A stretch of 64,000 nucleotides of DNA, taken from the NCBI RefSeq assembly GCF_900141875.1, contig NZ_FQZE01000002.1, positions 124,001-188,000 on the forward strand, read 5' to 3'. Below are positions 1 through 8,406 of the stretch, piece by piece; position 1 is the stretch's first letter; every line of letters starts with the position of its first letter. The notes below the pieces were generated by a model. That model was not told where the DNA came from. It ran no database searches and was given only the letters and a program-made list of their open reading frames with translations. The position numbers and the translations under genes were made by a program. This DNA comes from Tangfeifania diversioriginum (lineage in GTDB: Bacteria; Bacteroidota; Bacteroidia; Bacteroidales; Prolixibacteraceae).

Positions 1-2
1 AA

Positions 3-842
3 CAGCAGAATAACGAGGTTTTGCTGAAATTTCAACGACAGTTCGTAGAAAAAATGCTTTCCTATTCCTTAAAATACGACCACGTGCTTTACTGCATGGA
101 CAATGAAACTTCGGCAGAAGAAGAGTGGGCTGTTTATTGGGCCCAATTTATTTTGGATGAAGCTGAAAAGCAAGGCAAAACTGTTTTTGTAACTGAAATG
201 TGGGACAACTGGGATTTGAAATCGGAGAACCATAAACGCACGTTCGACCATCCTGAGTTGTATGCCTATTGTGATGTTTCGCAGAATAATCACCAGCGTG
301 ACCAAACGCACTGGGACAATTTTCAGTGGGTGCGGAAGTACATTGCCGGCCATCCACGCCCAGTCAACACCGTAAAAACGTATGGTGCCGACGGTGGCCG
401 TCACGGTAATAGCAACAATGCCATTGACAGCTGGTGGCGGCATCTGGTTGGAGGAGCTGCTTCAGCCCGCTTTCACCGGCCTAATTCCGGGCTGGGGTTG
501 TCCGAACTTTCCATGAACTCGGTAAAGGCGGCTCGTAAAGTTGAGTCGATTGTGAAATTTTGGGACGTAAACCCAAACAATGATTTACTTTCGGGGAGGG
601 AAGAAAATGAAGCTTACCTCGCAGCAAAGCCGGGAGAAAAGTATGTCGTTTTTTTTCCTGATGCCGGAGAAGTGGAGGTCGATTTGACAGAATACAATTC
701 AGCATTTTCGTTGAAATGGATGAACGTGCGATCCGGAGAATGGCACAGCGAAAAAGAGATTGACGGTGGCGGAATTGTAACCCTGAAAACACCCGGTGGG
801 AATGAGTGGGTGGCAGTAGTAGTACCGTCCAGCGCTATGTAA
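3..842 (+). CDS. Glycoside hydrolase-like protein, C-terminal part (5' end outside window)
   Basis: The frame is already open at base 3, so only the last 279 residues are visible. The first ~190 look like the end of a (beta/alpha)8 barrel of the DUF4038/apiosidase-like type: a strand ending in MDNET (near residue 33, NE being a typical acid/base position) and an EMWDNWD strand (near 65). The last ~75 residues form a beta-rich domain like the putative collagen-binding domain that closes such proteins. An extracytoplasmic polysaccharide-degrading role is inferred from family resemblance; the substrate cannot be told. The final codons (Pro-Ser-Ser-Ala-Met) are encoded by part of a REP-like repeat, so the C-terminus seems reshaped by repeat insertion. 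Confidence 0.65.
   Translation, partial: QQNNEVLLKFQRQFVEKMLSYSLKYDHVLYCMDNETSAEEEWAVYWAQFILDEAEKQGKTVFVTEMWDNWDLKSENHKRTFDHPELYAYCDVSQNNHQRDQTHWDNFQWVRKYIAGHPRPVNTVKTYGADGGRHGNSNNAIDSWWRHLVGGAASARFHRPNSGLGLSELSMNSVKAARKVESIVKFWDVNPNNDLLSGREENEAYLAAKPGEKYVVFFPDAGEVEVDLTEYNSAFSLKWMNVRSGEWHSEKEIDGGGIVTLKTPGGNEWVAVVVPSSAM
825..839 (+). repeat. Partial A-type REP palindrome overlapping the end of the hydrolase gene
   Basis: CCGTCCAGCGCTATG repeats the left arm and start of the loop of the A palindrome that begins 4 bp further on. It supplies the last five sense codons of the upstream gene. Confidence 0.6.
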
Positions 843-963
843 CCGTCCAGCGGCTACGGCCCGCTTGACGGATAAGTTTGGAAAGGTGGTTTTGGGGTTT
901 TTTTATGTTTTATTTTTTTGCCCGTGTTCTTTATCCGCCGAGCCGCTTGTAGCGGCTGTGCGG
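843..963 (+). repeat. Composite REP unit 1 (A palindrome, spacer, B palindrome)
   Basis: The A palindrome (843–871) has arms CCGTCCAGCGG and CCGCTTGACGG, pairing except for one internal mismatch. A G/T-rich spacer of about 63 bp follows, then the B palindrome (935–963) with arms CCGCCGAGCCGCT and AGCGGCTGTGCGG and a mismatch near the base. An internal mismatch in the stem is typical of REP hairpins. The same A–spacer–B order recurs at 1798–1916 and 1920–2040. Confidence 0.75.
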
Positions 964-968
964 GTGGC

Positions 969-1067
969 AACCGTGACGGGTAGTTATTTTGGCAATTGGG
1001 TTTTTATCTGGTTTGTTCTTTTTGCTCGTGTGCTTTATCCGCCAAGCGGTTTGGAACCGCTGTGCGG
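969..1067 (+). repeat. Degenerate composite REP unit 2
   Basis: Starts with a shortened A element (ACCGTGACGGGTAG), keeps the T/G-rich spacer and ends in a B-type palindrome at 1039–1067 (CCGCCAAGCGG, loop, CCGCTGTGCGG). It appears to have lost the middle of its A palindrome. Confidence 0.6.
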
Positions 1068-1080
1068 GTGGGTGTTTTTA

Positions 1081-1110
1081 CCCGCCGAGCGGGTAGGTGC
1101 GGCTGTGCGG
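1081..1110 (+). repeat. Degenerate B-type palindrome ahead of the RAYT gene
   Basis: CCCGCCGAGCGGG followed by GGCTGTGCGGGG resembles a B palindrome with a damaged loop. It ends 28 bp before the transposase start codon, so it may lie in the transposase leader. Confidence 0.5.
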
Positions 1111-1138
1111 GGAAATCCGTATATTTAATTTCAAAAAA

Positions 1139-1771
1139 ATGTATTTCGAACAAGATGGCGTTTATCACATTTACAACCGGTCGAACGACACGGTTTTTTA
1201 TTCTCGGGGGAATTACCTTTTTTTCCTTTCGAAGATTCAAAATTTTGTTGCACCGGTATGCAATGTGCTGGCGTGGGTGCTGATGCCCAACCATTTTCAT
1301 TTTATGTTACAGGCAACAGAAGAAAGTTGCAAAAACGCGAATGAGAAACATCGCCCGGACTTGCAGGTTTTATCGAAGAATTTTGGAATTGTTTTGAGCA
1401 GTTACACTCAGGCGATTAACCGGCAGGAAGGAAGAAGGGGGAATTTGTTTGCGCATAAAACCAAAGCGAAAATGTTGAATGAGGCGTATTATCCGCCAGG
1501 CGGATCGAACCGCCGGGCGGGTGGCGCTGGCAACCAGCTTGATTATGCAACCGCGTGTTTTCTTTATATCCACCAAAACCCGGTTATTGCCGGATTGGTT
1601 TCAAAATTAGAAGATTGGGAGTTTTCCTCGTTTCGCGATTATGCAGGAATGAGAGATGGCAGGTTGGTAAAAAAGGAGTTGGCTTTTCATTTTGTTGAGC
1701 TTGAACCGGAAGGGTTTTATGAGCAGTCGCAACTATTTGTTGAAGAGGAGTTGCTGAAGCGTTTGTTTTGA
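1139..1771 (+). CDS. REP-associated tyrosine transposase (RAYT, IS200/IS605-like Y1 family)
   Basis: 210 residues, single Y1_Tnp domain. The HUH motif is His52-Phe53-His54 in MPNHFHFML; the likely catalytic tyrosine is Tyr89 (SSYTQAIN), followed by a RxGxLF stretch at 100–104 and HQNPVIAGL at 145–153, all typical of RAYTs. RAYTs nick and join single strands at REP hairpins and are usually single-copy, non-self-mobile genes; here the gene is surrounded by such hairpins. Start ATG 1139 is chosen because the upstream extension only translates repeat DNA. Residues 119–131 (PPGGSNRRAGGAG) are encoded by a REP palindrome inserted in frame between the catalytic helix and the C-terminal helix. Activity with this insert is uncertain. 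Confidence 0.88.
   Translation: MYFEQDGVYHIYNRSNDTVFYSRGNYLFFLSKIQNFVAPVCNVLAWVLMPNHFHFMLQATEESCKNANEKHRPDLQVLSKNFGIVLSSYTQAINRQEGRRGNLFAHKTKAKMLNEAYYPPGGSNRRAGGAGNQLDYATACFLYIHQNPVIAGLVSKLEDWEFSSFRDYAGMRDGRLVKKELAFHFVELEPEGFYEQSQLFVEEELLKRLF
1493..1520 (+). repeat. REP palindrome inside the RAYT reading frame
   Basis: CCGCCAGGCGG and CCGCCGGGCGG arms pair over 11 bp with a single internal mismatch around a 6-nt loop. Flanking bases (TAT before, GTGGC after) match those around the intergenic B palindromes. It keeps the frame open and adds a Pro/Gly/Arg-rich segment to the protein. Confidence 0.75.
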
Positions 1772-1776
1772 TTGAT

Positions 1777-1916
1777 CCGTCCAGCGGCTGTTTGGAGCCG
1801 TCCAGCGGCTATGGTCCGCTTGACGGGTAGGGTTGGAATGGTGGGTTTGGGGATTTTGGGTTTGTTTTTTTTGCCGGTGTGTTTTATCCGCCGAGCCGCT
1901 TGGAGCGGCTGTGCGG
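1777..1916 (+). repeat. Composite REP unit 3 with an extra half A element
   Basis: A half A element (1777–1790) precedes a complete A palindrome at 1798–1826, a ~61-bp G/T-rich spacer and a B palindrome at 1888–1916 with arms CCGCCGAGCCGCT and AGCGGCTGTGCGG. It begins 6 bp after the RAYT stop codon. Confidence 0.75.
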
Positions 1917-1919
1917 AAA

Positions 1920-2040
1920 CCGTCCAGCGGCTACGGCTCGCTTGACGGGTAAGTTGGGAACGGTGGTTTTGAGGTTTTTGGGGGTTTGTTCTTTTTGTCG
2001 GTGTGTTTTACCCGCCGAGCCGCGTGCAGCGGCTTGGCGG
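1920..2040 (+). repeat. Composite REP unit 4
   Basis: A palindrome 1920–1948, spacer, B palindrome 2012–2040; 121 bp, same order and orientation as the other units. It starts 4 bp after unit 3, a head-to-tail tandem arrangement, and ends 7 bp from the stop codon of the convergent tamB-like gene, so it could also act as a bidirectional transcription barrier. Confidence 0.75.
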
Positions 2041-2047
2041 GTGGCGA

Positions 2048-5000
2048 TTACTCCATATCAAATTTCAGGATCACATCAAAACCGCTGTCGTTGGAGGAGT
2101 TATTAAGCTCAAAAAACAGAAAACGGAATAGTTCGTATTCCAGTTTCACTTCATATTTTGCCATGTTTGTTTCGTCTGTTTCGCCAAAACGCTGCTCATA
2201 ACTCACAAAAAGGTCGTTGGTGATGTATTTGCCCACTACCACTGTAGCGTTGTCAAAACTACCATCGCTTTTCACTTCAATATAATCCACATTCAGTTTG
2301 TCGCCGAGGAAATTTGTTATCTGCGATGACAAGATTGAAGCGGCTGCTTTTCCGGCCAGGCTTCCGCCACCAGCCCCGGCCACGTTGTTTTGCTCGTCGA
2401 TGGTTAATTCGTTCATGCTTTTCCCGAAAATAATATACGAAAGTGCATCCCCTTCGCTTATGGAGCTGTCATCTAATTTGAAACTCACTTCGGGTGATTC
2501 GGCCGTTCCTGAAATGTTAACAGTAAGCACCTGCTCGGCACGCTGTGCATTTCTGAATCGATATGAGGCAGTGATGTTCATTGTGGGCATCATCTCCTCG
2601 CCTCCCTGGAAGCTGATTGTTCCGTCGTCAATAACAAATGTTTTGCCCAGTAAATCGTACTGCCCGCGCACCACATCCACCGCACCGAATAATTCAAAAA
2701 ACTCCCCGTTTTTTACAAGTTCCACATCACCTGAAATTTCAATGCGCATGTCGTCATTTTTAATCCAGGTGTTTTTGGGAATTTTTACACCCAGCCTGCC
2801 CCGGAGTTTATCGAGGAATTCAAAATTCACAGAGTCTGTCAGTGCAGGCTCAGGCTCTGGATTGGTGAAGGTTGTTGAATCTTTATAAAGCGATAACTTT
2901 TCGGCTTCCCTGGCCAGGATTGGTTTGGGCATTTCAGGCACATTTAGTTTTCCCATCATGCGAAGAATTGCCGGCAGATAAATTTCAGCCTGGGGAATGT
3001 TTAAATTACCACCGTAAACCAGATTATCTTTTTCACCGCCAAGGCTTGCATTTCCTGAAACCTGCATGTTAAAACTGCGGTGGTCAAACGGATTGAACTT
3101 ATCAAATACAAGTTTAATCTCCGACTGGCTGAGGTCTCCTTTGTACAATTCTGATTCAAAATTAACTTCTCCCTGCCCGGTGAGGCTCCCGTCAGCACTC
3201 ATAATCCTGAATGAATCCACTTTAACTCTATCGCGCAGGAAGTTCAGGTTCAGCTTGATTTTTTCATAATCGATACCGTATTCACTCAATTTAAAAGAGG
3301 CATCAGCCAACCTGAAATTTCCTTCTGGTTGTGGTGAGTTTGCAGTGCCTGTAACTGCCATTTCGCCGTTAACCTGGCCGTTTATTGTTGCAGAAGGATG
3401 AATTGTTTCTAATATCGCCAGCGAAAAGTTCTTCAAATCAACCTGGCCATTGATTGAATCGTCAGGATTAAATTTAAAACTTAACGAATTCGGTTCATAT
3501 TGAACAGGAAGCGAAGCTGAAAAATTAAATTCACCATCGTCTTCAGTTATTATTTCCGATTCAGCCGATAACTGATTTTCCCGGAAATTGAAATTGCCAT
3601 CTATTTTTGGGAAGGCATAATCTCTGAAGTTAGCTTCGTTAACAGAAAAATTACCGTTTGCCAGCGGCGATTTCATAGTTCCGGAAAGGCTAAATTCACT
3701 TTCCAGAAAGCCTGAAAAATCATCGATGATATCCATTTTTTGCAAAATTGCGGCCGATAAATTTGTGATGTTCATTTGTGCGTTGACAGAATTGTTGCTG
3801 TTAAAACCAAACATCATCGAATCGAGTCGCACCTGCACCGGCAGTTTTGCGGTCAGTTCAACTTTTCCGCTGTCTTCTGAAAAAATATTGGTTTCAAACT
3901 GAAATTCGTTTTCGCTGTAATCCAGATTTCCGTCGAAACCGGTAAATTCATATCCGGCCAAAGATGCATCAGAAATTGAATACCTGGCGTTGAGGACGGG
4001 TGATTGTGCGTTGCCGCTTACGTTTATCTTTGCGTTGAACAGGGAAGTAACAGGGTATTCCAGCTCCAGCAATTGGCTCAGCTTTCCAATATCCAGCCGG
4101 CTAATTTCCAGGGTGAAGTCCTCTTCCTCCCGGAGACTTATTATTCCGTTTGCACTGATAACCTGCATCGAATCGGCGTTGCCAGAAGCCAACCTAAAAT
4201 TATTCAACGTATAATTTACTGAATCGAATTCGATGGTGGCTGGTGCGTTTTGCAACTTCCACTGCTGGTCCTGAAACCGGGTTTCCCAGCTATTTAGCGT
4301 GAACCTCGTTTTTTCTCCCGGAACAATGCCGGTCTGCAGGCTGGTCGTTAATTCTGAAGCCTGAAGCCGGGCATCCAGGAATAGTGAATCTGTGTTGCCA
4401 TCAATATTTGCTGTTATGGAATCCACTTTCAGGTTGCCCGATCCCAGCCCACCTGCGAAAATTCGAGCGCTAAGCATGGTGTCGGTTTTTGTAATCCATC
4501 CGGTGGCTGCCAGTTGAAGTTGTTCCAGCAGAATGTCCCCGTACCGTGTGGAGTTTAGCTCAACGTTCGATTCCAGGTTCAAGGAATCGGGCCTGCCGTA
4601 AAGGCTTGCAGTCAATTTCCCGCTGGTGTTTACGTCTATCCCGGCCAGGTACGCACTGAATTCATTGAGGCTGTCAATTTCTGCTGAAAGTTGCAGATCG
4701 GAATTTGACGTTAAACTATACACTCCGCTGGCTTCAATCCGGGCCATTTGCGTTTTTAGCCTCAACGAATCGAGATTAATGTTTTGGGTTTTAAAATTGC
4801 CGGCTGCATGCAGTGAATCAATCTGAATGTGCTGAAATTCTGAACCATTTCCGGAAATTATAACATAGGCATTCAATTTCTCAGGATCGAATTCGGTTCC
4901 CGTGGCAGTAGCTTGTAAATTTAGGTTTGAATAAAGACTGTCGATTCCGGTGAGGCGAGCCAAATTGAGGTTGCGGGTGGAAAGATCCAGCTTGTATTCT

Positions 5001-6268
5001 GGTTTTTCAGCGAAGTTTTGAATGTTGTGCACCAGATTAAAGGAACCGAAATTTCCATGTCCCCGGAAATTGCCTGCCACATTTCCGTTTTTCAGGTTTA
5101 GTTTGAAATTGAGCCGGTCGATCTGCCTGTTTTCAATAACCCAGTTGTTCAACTGTCCGCTAATTTTACTGCTGGCGGTTTTCGGGTCAAACCCACGCCC
5201 GTTTGCTTCCAGGGTTCCGTTCAGGAAATACATTAAATCAGGATTGTTGAGCCAGTAGCCCAGTTCAACGTTTTTGAAATCAACGGTGAGTTGATAATCG
5301 GGTTGAATGTCAGTTTGTTCAGAAAGATAATTCTGCAGGTTGGAGGTGCCGGCGTTGATGAGAATTTGTTGGTCCTGGTCGGATAGTTGGATTGTAGCTT
5401 TTGCCGCATTTTGTTCCACGTTTGCCGTTAATTTTACAGAAGGCCGGGCAGGCAGCGTCAGCGAAGGCAAAAAATAGCTGAATTCAGAAATGTCAAACGC
5501 GGCGGTTTCGAAATTTGCCGTCCCGTTTTTCAGTGAATCGGATTCTATCTCGGCCATTCCTTCCATGGAATTTCTTCCTGTTTCAACATAAAAATCTCGT
5601 AATTCGATGAAATCGGTGTCACGCGTTAAATTAAATTTCAGCTGTTTCATGCTAAAATCGGGCTGGCGAGTTGAAAATGTAAATGAATGCAGTCCCAGCT
5701 CCTGGCTTTCTTCAGTCATTTGGAATGAAAGTTCACTGTTCAGGTTGCTGATTTCTTTGGGAATAATGGTGTCCAGCGCTTCGGTTTTTATGTTTCCGTT
5801 TGTGAGCTTAAATTTTCCCAGGTTAATTTCAAAAGAACCCGGTTCTTCAGAAGTTTCGCTTTCTTCGGCGCCGGGTTTTATGAGCTGCTGGAAATTCCAG
5901 ACAGAATCTGAATTTTGCCTGAGGAATAAGCGTGGAGTTTGCAACCCGGCTGAGTGGATGTCCAGCTTTCCGGCAAGCAGTGGCCAAAGGCTATAATCCA
6001 GCTCAATTTTTTCAATGCTGGCCAACGTATCATTTTCAGTTTTCAGTAAAATATTGTTTATCGAGAGATGCGTGAAAAAGTTGCCTTCGATTTTGCCAAT
6101 TTGCAGTTCGCCGTTCAGGAAGCGGGTGGACTGCTTTTCTGCAAGTGAAGAAATTTTTCTTTTGGCCGGTTCGGTCTGAATGAGCAAGGCCGTTGCAGTC
6201 AACACAATCACCACCAGAAGGAGGAGTCCTCCCACCGAAAGTAAACTGTATTTTAAGCCTTTTCTCAT
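2048..6268 (-). CDS. tamB: Translocation and assembly module protein TamB-like (DUF490/AsmA-like)
   Basis: 1406 residues. One N-terminal signal anchor (about residues 7–30), then a very long, repetitive beta-rich region with many short strands and 'xGxLxA' type repeats, as expected for the hydrophobic-groove taco fold of TamB/AsmA proteins that bridges inner and outer membranes. The C-terminal ~350 residues match the conserved TamB domain (RGQYDLLGKTFVIDDGTI; SYIIFGKSMNEL). The gene starts 16 bp after the TamA/BamA-like gene, so the two form an operon. Known TamB proteins help outer-membrane protein insertion or phospholipid transport. The family call is firm; the exact cargo is not inferable. 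Confidence 0.88.
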   Translation of the reverse strand: MRKGLKYSLLSVGGLLLLVVIVLTATALLIQTEPAKRKISSLAEKQSTRFLNGELQIGKIEGNFFTHLSINNILLKTENDTLASIEKIELDYSLWPLLAGKLDIHSAGLQTPRLFLRQNSDSVWNFQQLIKPGAEESETSEEPGSFEINLGKFKLTNGNIKTEALDTIIPKEISNLNSELSFQMTEESQELGLHSFTFSTRQPDFSMKQLKFNLTRDTDFIELRDFYVETGRNSMEGMAEIESDSLKNGTANFETAAFDISEFSYFLPSLTLPARPSVKLTANVEQNAAKATIQLSDQDQQILINAGTSNLQNYLSEQTDIQPDYQLTVDFKNVELGYWLNNPDLMYFLNGTLEANGRGFDPKTASSKISGQLNNWVIENRQIDRLNFKLNLKNGNVAGNFRGHGNFGSFNLVHNIQNFAEKPEYKLDLSTRNLNLARLTGIDSLYSNLNLQATATGTEFDPEKLNAYVIISGNGSEFQHIQIDSLHAAGNFKTQNINLDSLRLKTQMARIEASGVYSLTSNSDLQLSAEIDSLNEFSAYLAGIDVNTSGKLTASLYGRPDSLNLESNVELNSTRYGDILLEQLQLAATGWITKTDTMLSARIFAGGLGSGNLKVDSITANIDGNTDSLFLDARLQASELTTSLQTGIVPGEKTRFTLNSWETRFQDQQWKLQNAPATIEFDSVNYTLNNFRLASGNADSMQVISANGIISLREEEDFTLEISRLDIGKLSQLLELEYPVTSLFNAKINVSGNAQSPVLNARYSISDASLAGYEFTGFDGNLDYSENEFQFETNIFSEDSGKVELTAKLPVQVRLDSMMFGFNSNNSVNAQMNITNLSAAILQKMDIIDDFSGFLESEFSLSGTMKSPLANGNFSVNEANFRDYAFPKIDGNFNFRENQLSAESEIITEDDGEFNFSASLPVQYEPNSLSFKFNPDDSINGQVDLKNFSLAILETIHPSATINGQVNGEMAVTGTANSPQPEGNFRLADASFKLSEYGIDYEKIKLNLNFLRDRVKVDSFRIMSADGSLTGQGEVNFESELYKGDLSQSEIKLVFDKFNPFDHRSFNMQVSGNASLGGEKDNLVYGGNLNIPQAEIYLPAILRMMGKLNVPEMPKPILAREAEKLSLYKDSTTFTNPEPEPALTDSVNFEFLDKLRGRLGVKIPKNTWIKNDDMRIEISGDVELVKNGEFFELFGAVDVVRGQYDLLGKTFVIDDGTISFQGGEEMMPTMNITASYRFRNAQRAEQVLTVNISGTAESPEVSFKLDDSSISEGDALSYIIFGKSMNELTIDEQNNVAGAGGGSLAGKAAASILSSQITNFLGDKLNVDYIEVKSDGSFDNATVVVGKYITNDLFVSYEQRFGETDETNMAKYEVKLEYELFRFLFFELNNSSNDSGFDVILKFDME

Positions 6269-6284
6269 TGATGTAAAAATTATT

Positions 6285-8120
6285 TTAAAATGCCTGTCCC
6301 ACGCTTATAAAAAATTGTGGCCTTTTTTTCTCGTTCCACAACGGAAACCCTGCATCGAAACGCACCGGGCCAATGGGAGTATCGATTCTTATTCCCGAAC
6401 CGGCAGCATATCCCAAATCGTTGAAATTATAATTGTAAGCTTCTTCCCAAACATTGCCTGCCTCGAAAAATGCCACGAGGCTGAGCCGCCAAAACAGGGG
6501 GTAGCGTACTTCAAAATTACTTTCGAAAATACTTTTCCCGCCCAGCGGAGTCCCGCTTTCGCGTTTCGGGCCGAGGTCGGAACGGTTCCAGCCACGGATG
6601 GAGTTGCTGCCGCCCGAGTAAAAACGGTCTTCAACCGGGATGAATTGCCGGCTGTCAGACGAATTGATTCCCCCGGCCATCAATCTGAAAGCCAGAATTA
6701 CGTCGCCGGTTTTCCGGTAAGTTCTGAAATCGGCCCACAGCTTGGTGTAGTTAAAATCACTTCCAAACAAATAACCGTTCACTTTAAAACCAAACGAAAC
6801 GTTCATCCCCTTAGACGGAGAAAACCTGGGGGTGGAATTATCGAAAACAGTGCTGAGCAAAACCCCTGATTTTTTGTAAGGAAATTTATCGCTTTCAAAA
6901 TCTGAAAACTCTTCGTCGCCGGCTTCAAGTAGCTGTTCCACATCTTCGAAATAGTAGGTGAGTTTGCTGTTTAGCCGGGGATTAAAATTATAGGTATATG
7001 GCACATTAACTCCCCATGTCCGGGTGGTGTAGCCGGGTTCTTCTTTTCGGTTGATAAACGGATTAAGAGAGATGGAGCTGTTCATGCCCAAAAACTGTGG
7101 CTGAATCCAGCTCAACCGGGCAGAGTAGGGCTCGAGTGCCGAGTGTTTCAGGTACAGATTGAGACGGCGGGCACTTCCCAAAAATCCATGGTAACTTAAA
7201 TCGACAAATGCCCTGAATTTATCCTCCGTACCGTACCCAGCACCAAGTCTCGTGTTCAGACGGGGAGCTTCTTCAATATAAACCGAAACGGGGATGGGGC
7301 TTTTTTGCGTTTCGGGCACTTTTTCGGGATTAACGGAAACCACCCTGAACATACGCAGCCGATAAAGATTTTGCCGGGTTTCATTTAAAACCGATTTGCT
7401 GTATAAATCACCATCGGAATACTTCAGCTGTTTTTTTATGAATTCTTCCGAAACATTTTTGTTGCCTGATATGGTAGTTTCTCCGATGTACGACTTGGGA
7501 CCGGGATTGACGGAGTAATGAATACCCGTACTGTTGTTATCCAGCTTAAGGTTTAAATTATAGGTGGCAGTGGCGTAAGCGTATCCCTGACTTTTTAACG
7601 CATCCTCAATTATGCGGAGATCATTATTTATGGCTTCGTCGCGAAACCGCTTTCCTTCAACTAATTCCAGCTCTTTTGTTATTTTTTCTGTTTCAACCAG
7701 GCTGTCAATGTTTTCCGTTTTACTTTGAATGGTAATTGAAACACTATCGGTTACAACCGGTTCGCCCTCGTCAACATTAATTGTTAATTTCAGAGTTTGC
7801 TTTTTTTCATTTGTTTTTAGTGGATGAAGCGCTGCCCGGGCATTTAAAAAACCTTCGCTTTGATAAATCCGGATGAGGCGTTCCAGATCCAGGTTAACCA
7901 GCTCTTCGCTGTATAAAAAAGGTTCTTTTTCGGTGAAAACTTTTTCGAGATAAGAAACTTCTTTTAACGCCATTTTGTCCAGTAGGAAATCTTTGTCGAG
8001 CGTTTTGTTTCCCTGAAAAGTTATTCGACGAACTTCATAATTTTCCTGTCCTTGCAGGCTGAAAATATTTCCGCAAACAAGTAAAATGGAAACTATGAAA
8101 GTTAAAAACCGGATTCGCAT
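6285..8120 (-). CDS. tamA: Omp85-family outer-membrane protein, TamA/BamA-like
   Basis: 611 residues with a signal peptide (1–25, ending LQGQ), POTRA-type repeats to about residue 300 (for example the segments beginning YEVRRITFQGNKTLD and SYIGETTISGNKNVS) and a C-terminal 16-strand barrel of the Bac_surface_Ag type. It contains the GSNSIRGW motif of the Omp85 L6 loop region (near 515) and ends in phenylalanine, as outer-membrane barrels do. It lies directly upstream of a tamB-like gene, which favours TamA over BamA; essential BamA proteins of this phylum are usually longer. Likely role: assembly of barrel proteins in the outer membrane together with the TamB partner. Confidence 0.87.
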   Translation of the reverse strand: MRIRFLTFIVSILLVCGNIFSLQGQENYEVRRITFQGNKTLDKDFLLDKMALKEVSYLEKVFTEKEPFLYSEELVNLDLERLIRIYQSEGFLNARAALHPLKTNEKKQTLKLTINVDEGEPVVTDSVSITIQSKTENIDSLVETEKITKELELVEGKRFRDEAINNDLRIIEDALKSQGYAYATATYNLNLKLDNNSTGIHYSVNPGPKSYIGETTISGNKNVSEEFIKKQLKYSDGDLYSKSVLNETRQNLYRLRMFRVVSVNPEKVPETQKSPIPVSVYIEEAPRLNTRLGAGYGTEDKFRAFVDLSYHGFLGSARRLNLYLKHSALEPYSARLSWIQPQFLGMNSSISLNPFINRKEEPGYTTRTWGVNVPYTYNFNPRLNSKLTYYFEDVEQLLEAGDEEFSDFESDKFPYKKSGVLLSTVFDNSTPRFSPSKGMNVSFGFKVNGYLFGSDFNYTKLWADFRTYRKTGDVILAFRLMAGGINSSDSRQFIPVEDRFYSGGSNSIRGWNRSDLGPKRESGTPLGGKSIFESNFEVRYPLFWRLSLVAFFEAGNVWEEAYNYNFNDLGYAAGSGIRIDTPIGPVRFDAGFPLWNEKKRPQFFISVGQAF

Positions 8121-8406
8121 AAGTTAATTTTCAATCTCCTCAAAAAGGTTTCAAATAATTTTTGAAATAGCAACAATGTAAATGTTGATTGGTTACCAAA
8201 TTTGTACCACTGTCAGAATATTCAAATAAGCGGTAATTTAAATCTTTTTCGTGGATAAAATTCCACACTTTTCCACAACTTTAAGGAAAAATACAACAAG
8301 TCTTTTCAGATTGTAAGTGCCCTTTGGGCTTTTTAGGCTTTTTTTGCGCATGGCATAGTTTTTTCAAATTGTTTATCGATTTGAACCTGTGTTAATAGTG
8401 GGAAAA

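Noticed and set aside
865-1128. Reading frames across the REP region at 865–1128 and 1879–2201
   Set aside because: They translate palindromic repeat DNA and its G/T-rich spacers; no protein-like pattern.
6180-6869. Long plus-strand reading frame (229 codons)
   Set aside because: It is antisense to the tamA/tamB junction, whose proteins are clearly recognisable; no family resemblance and low-complexity composition.
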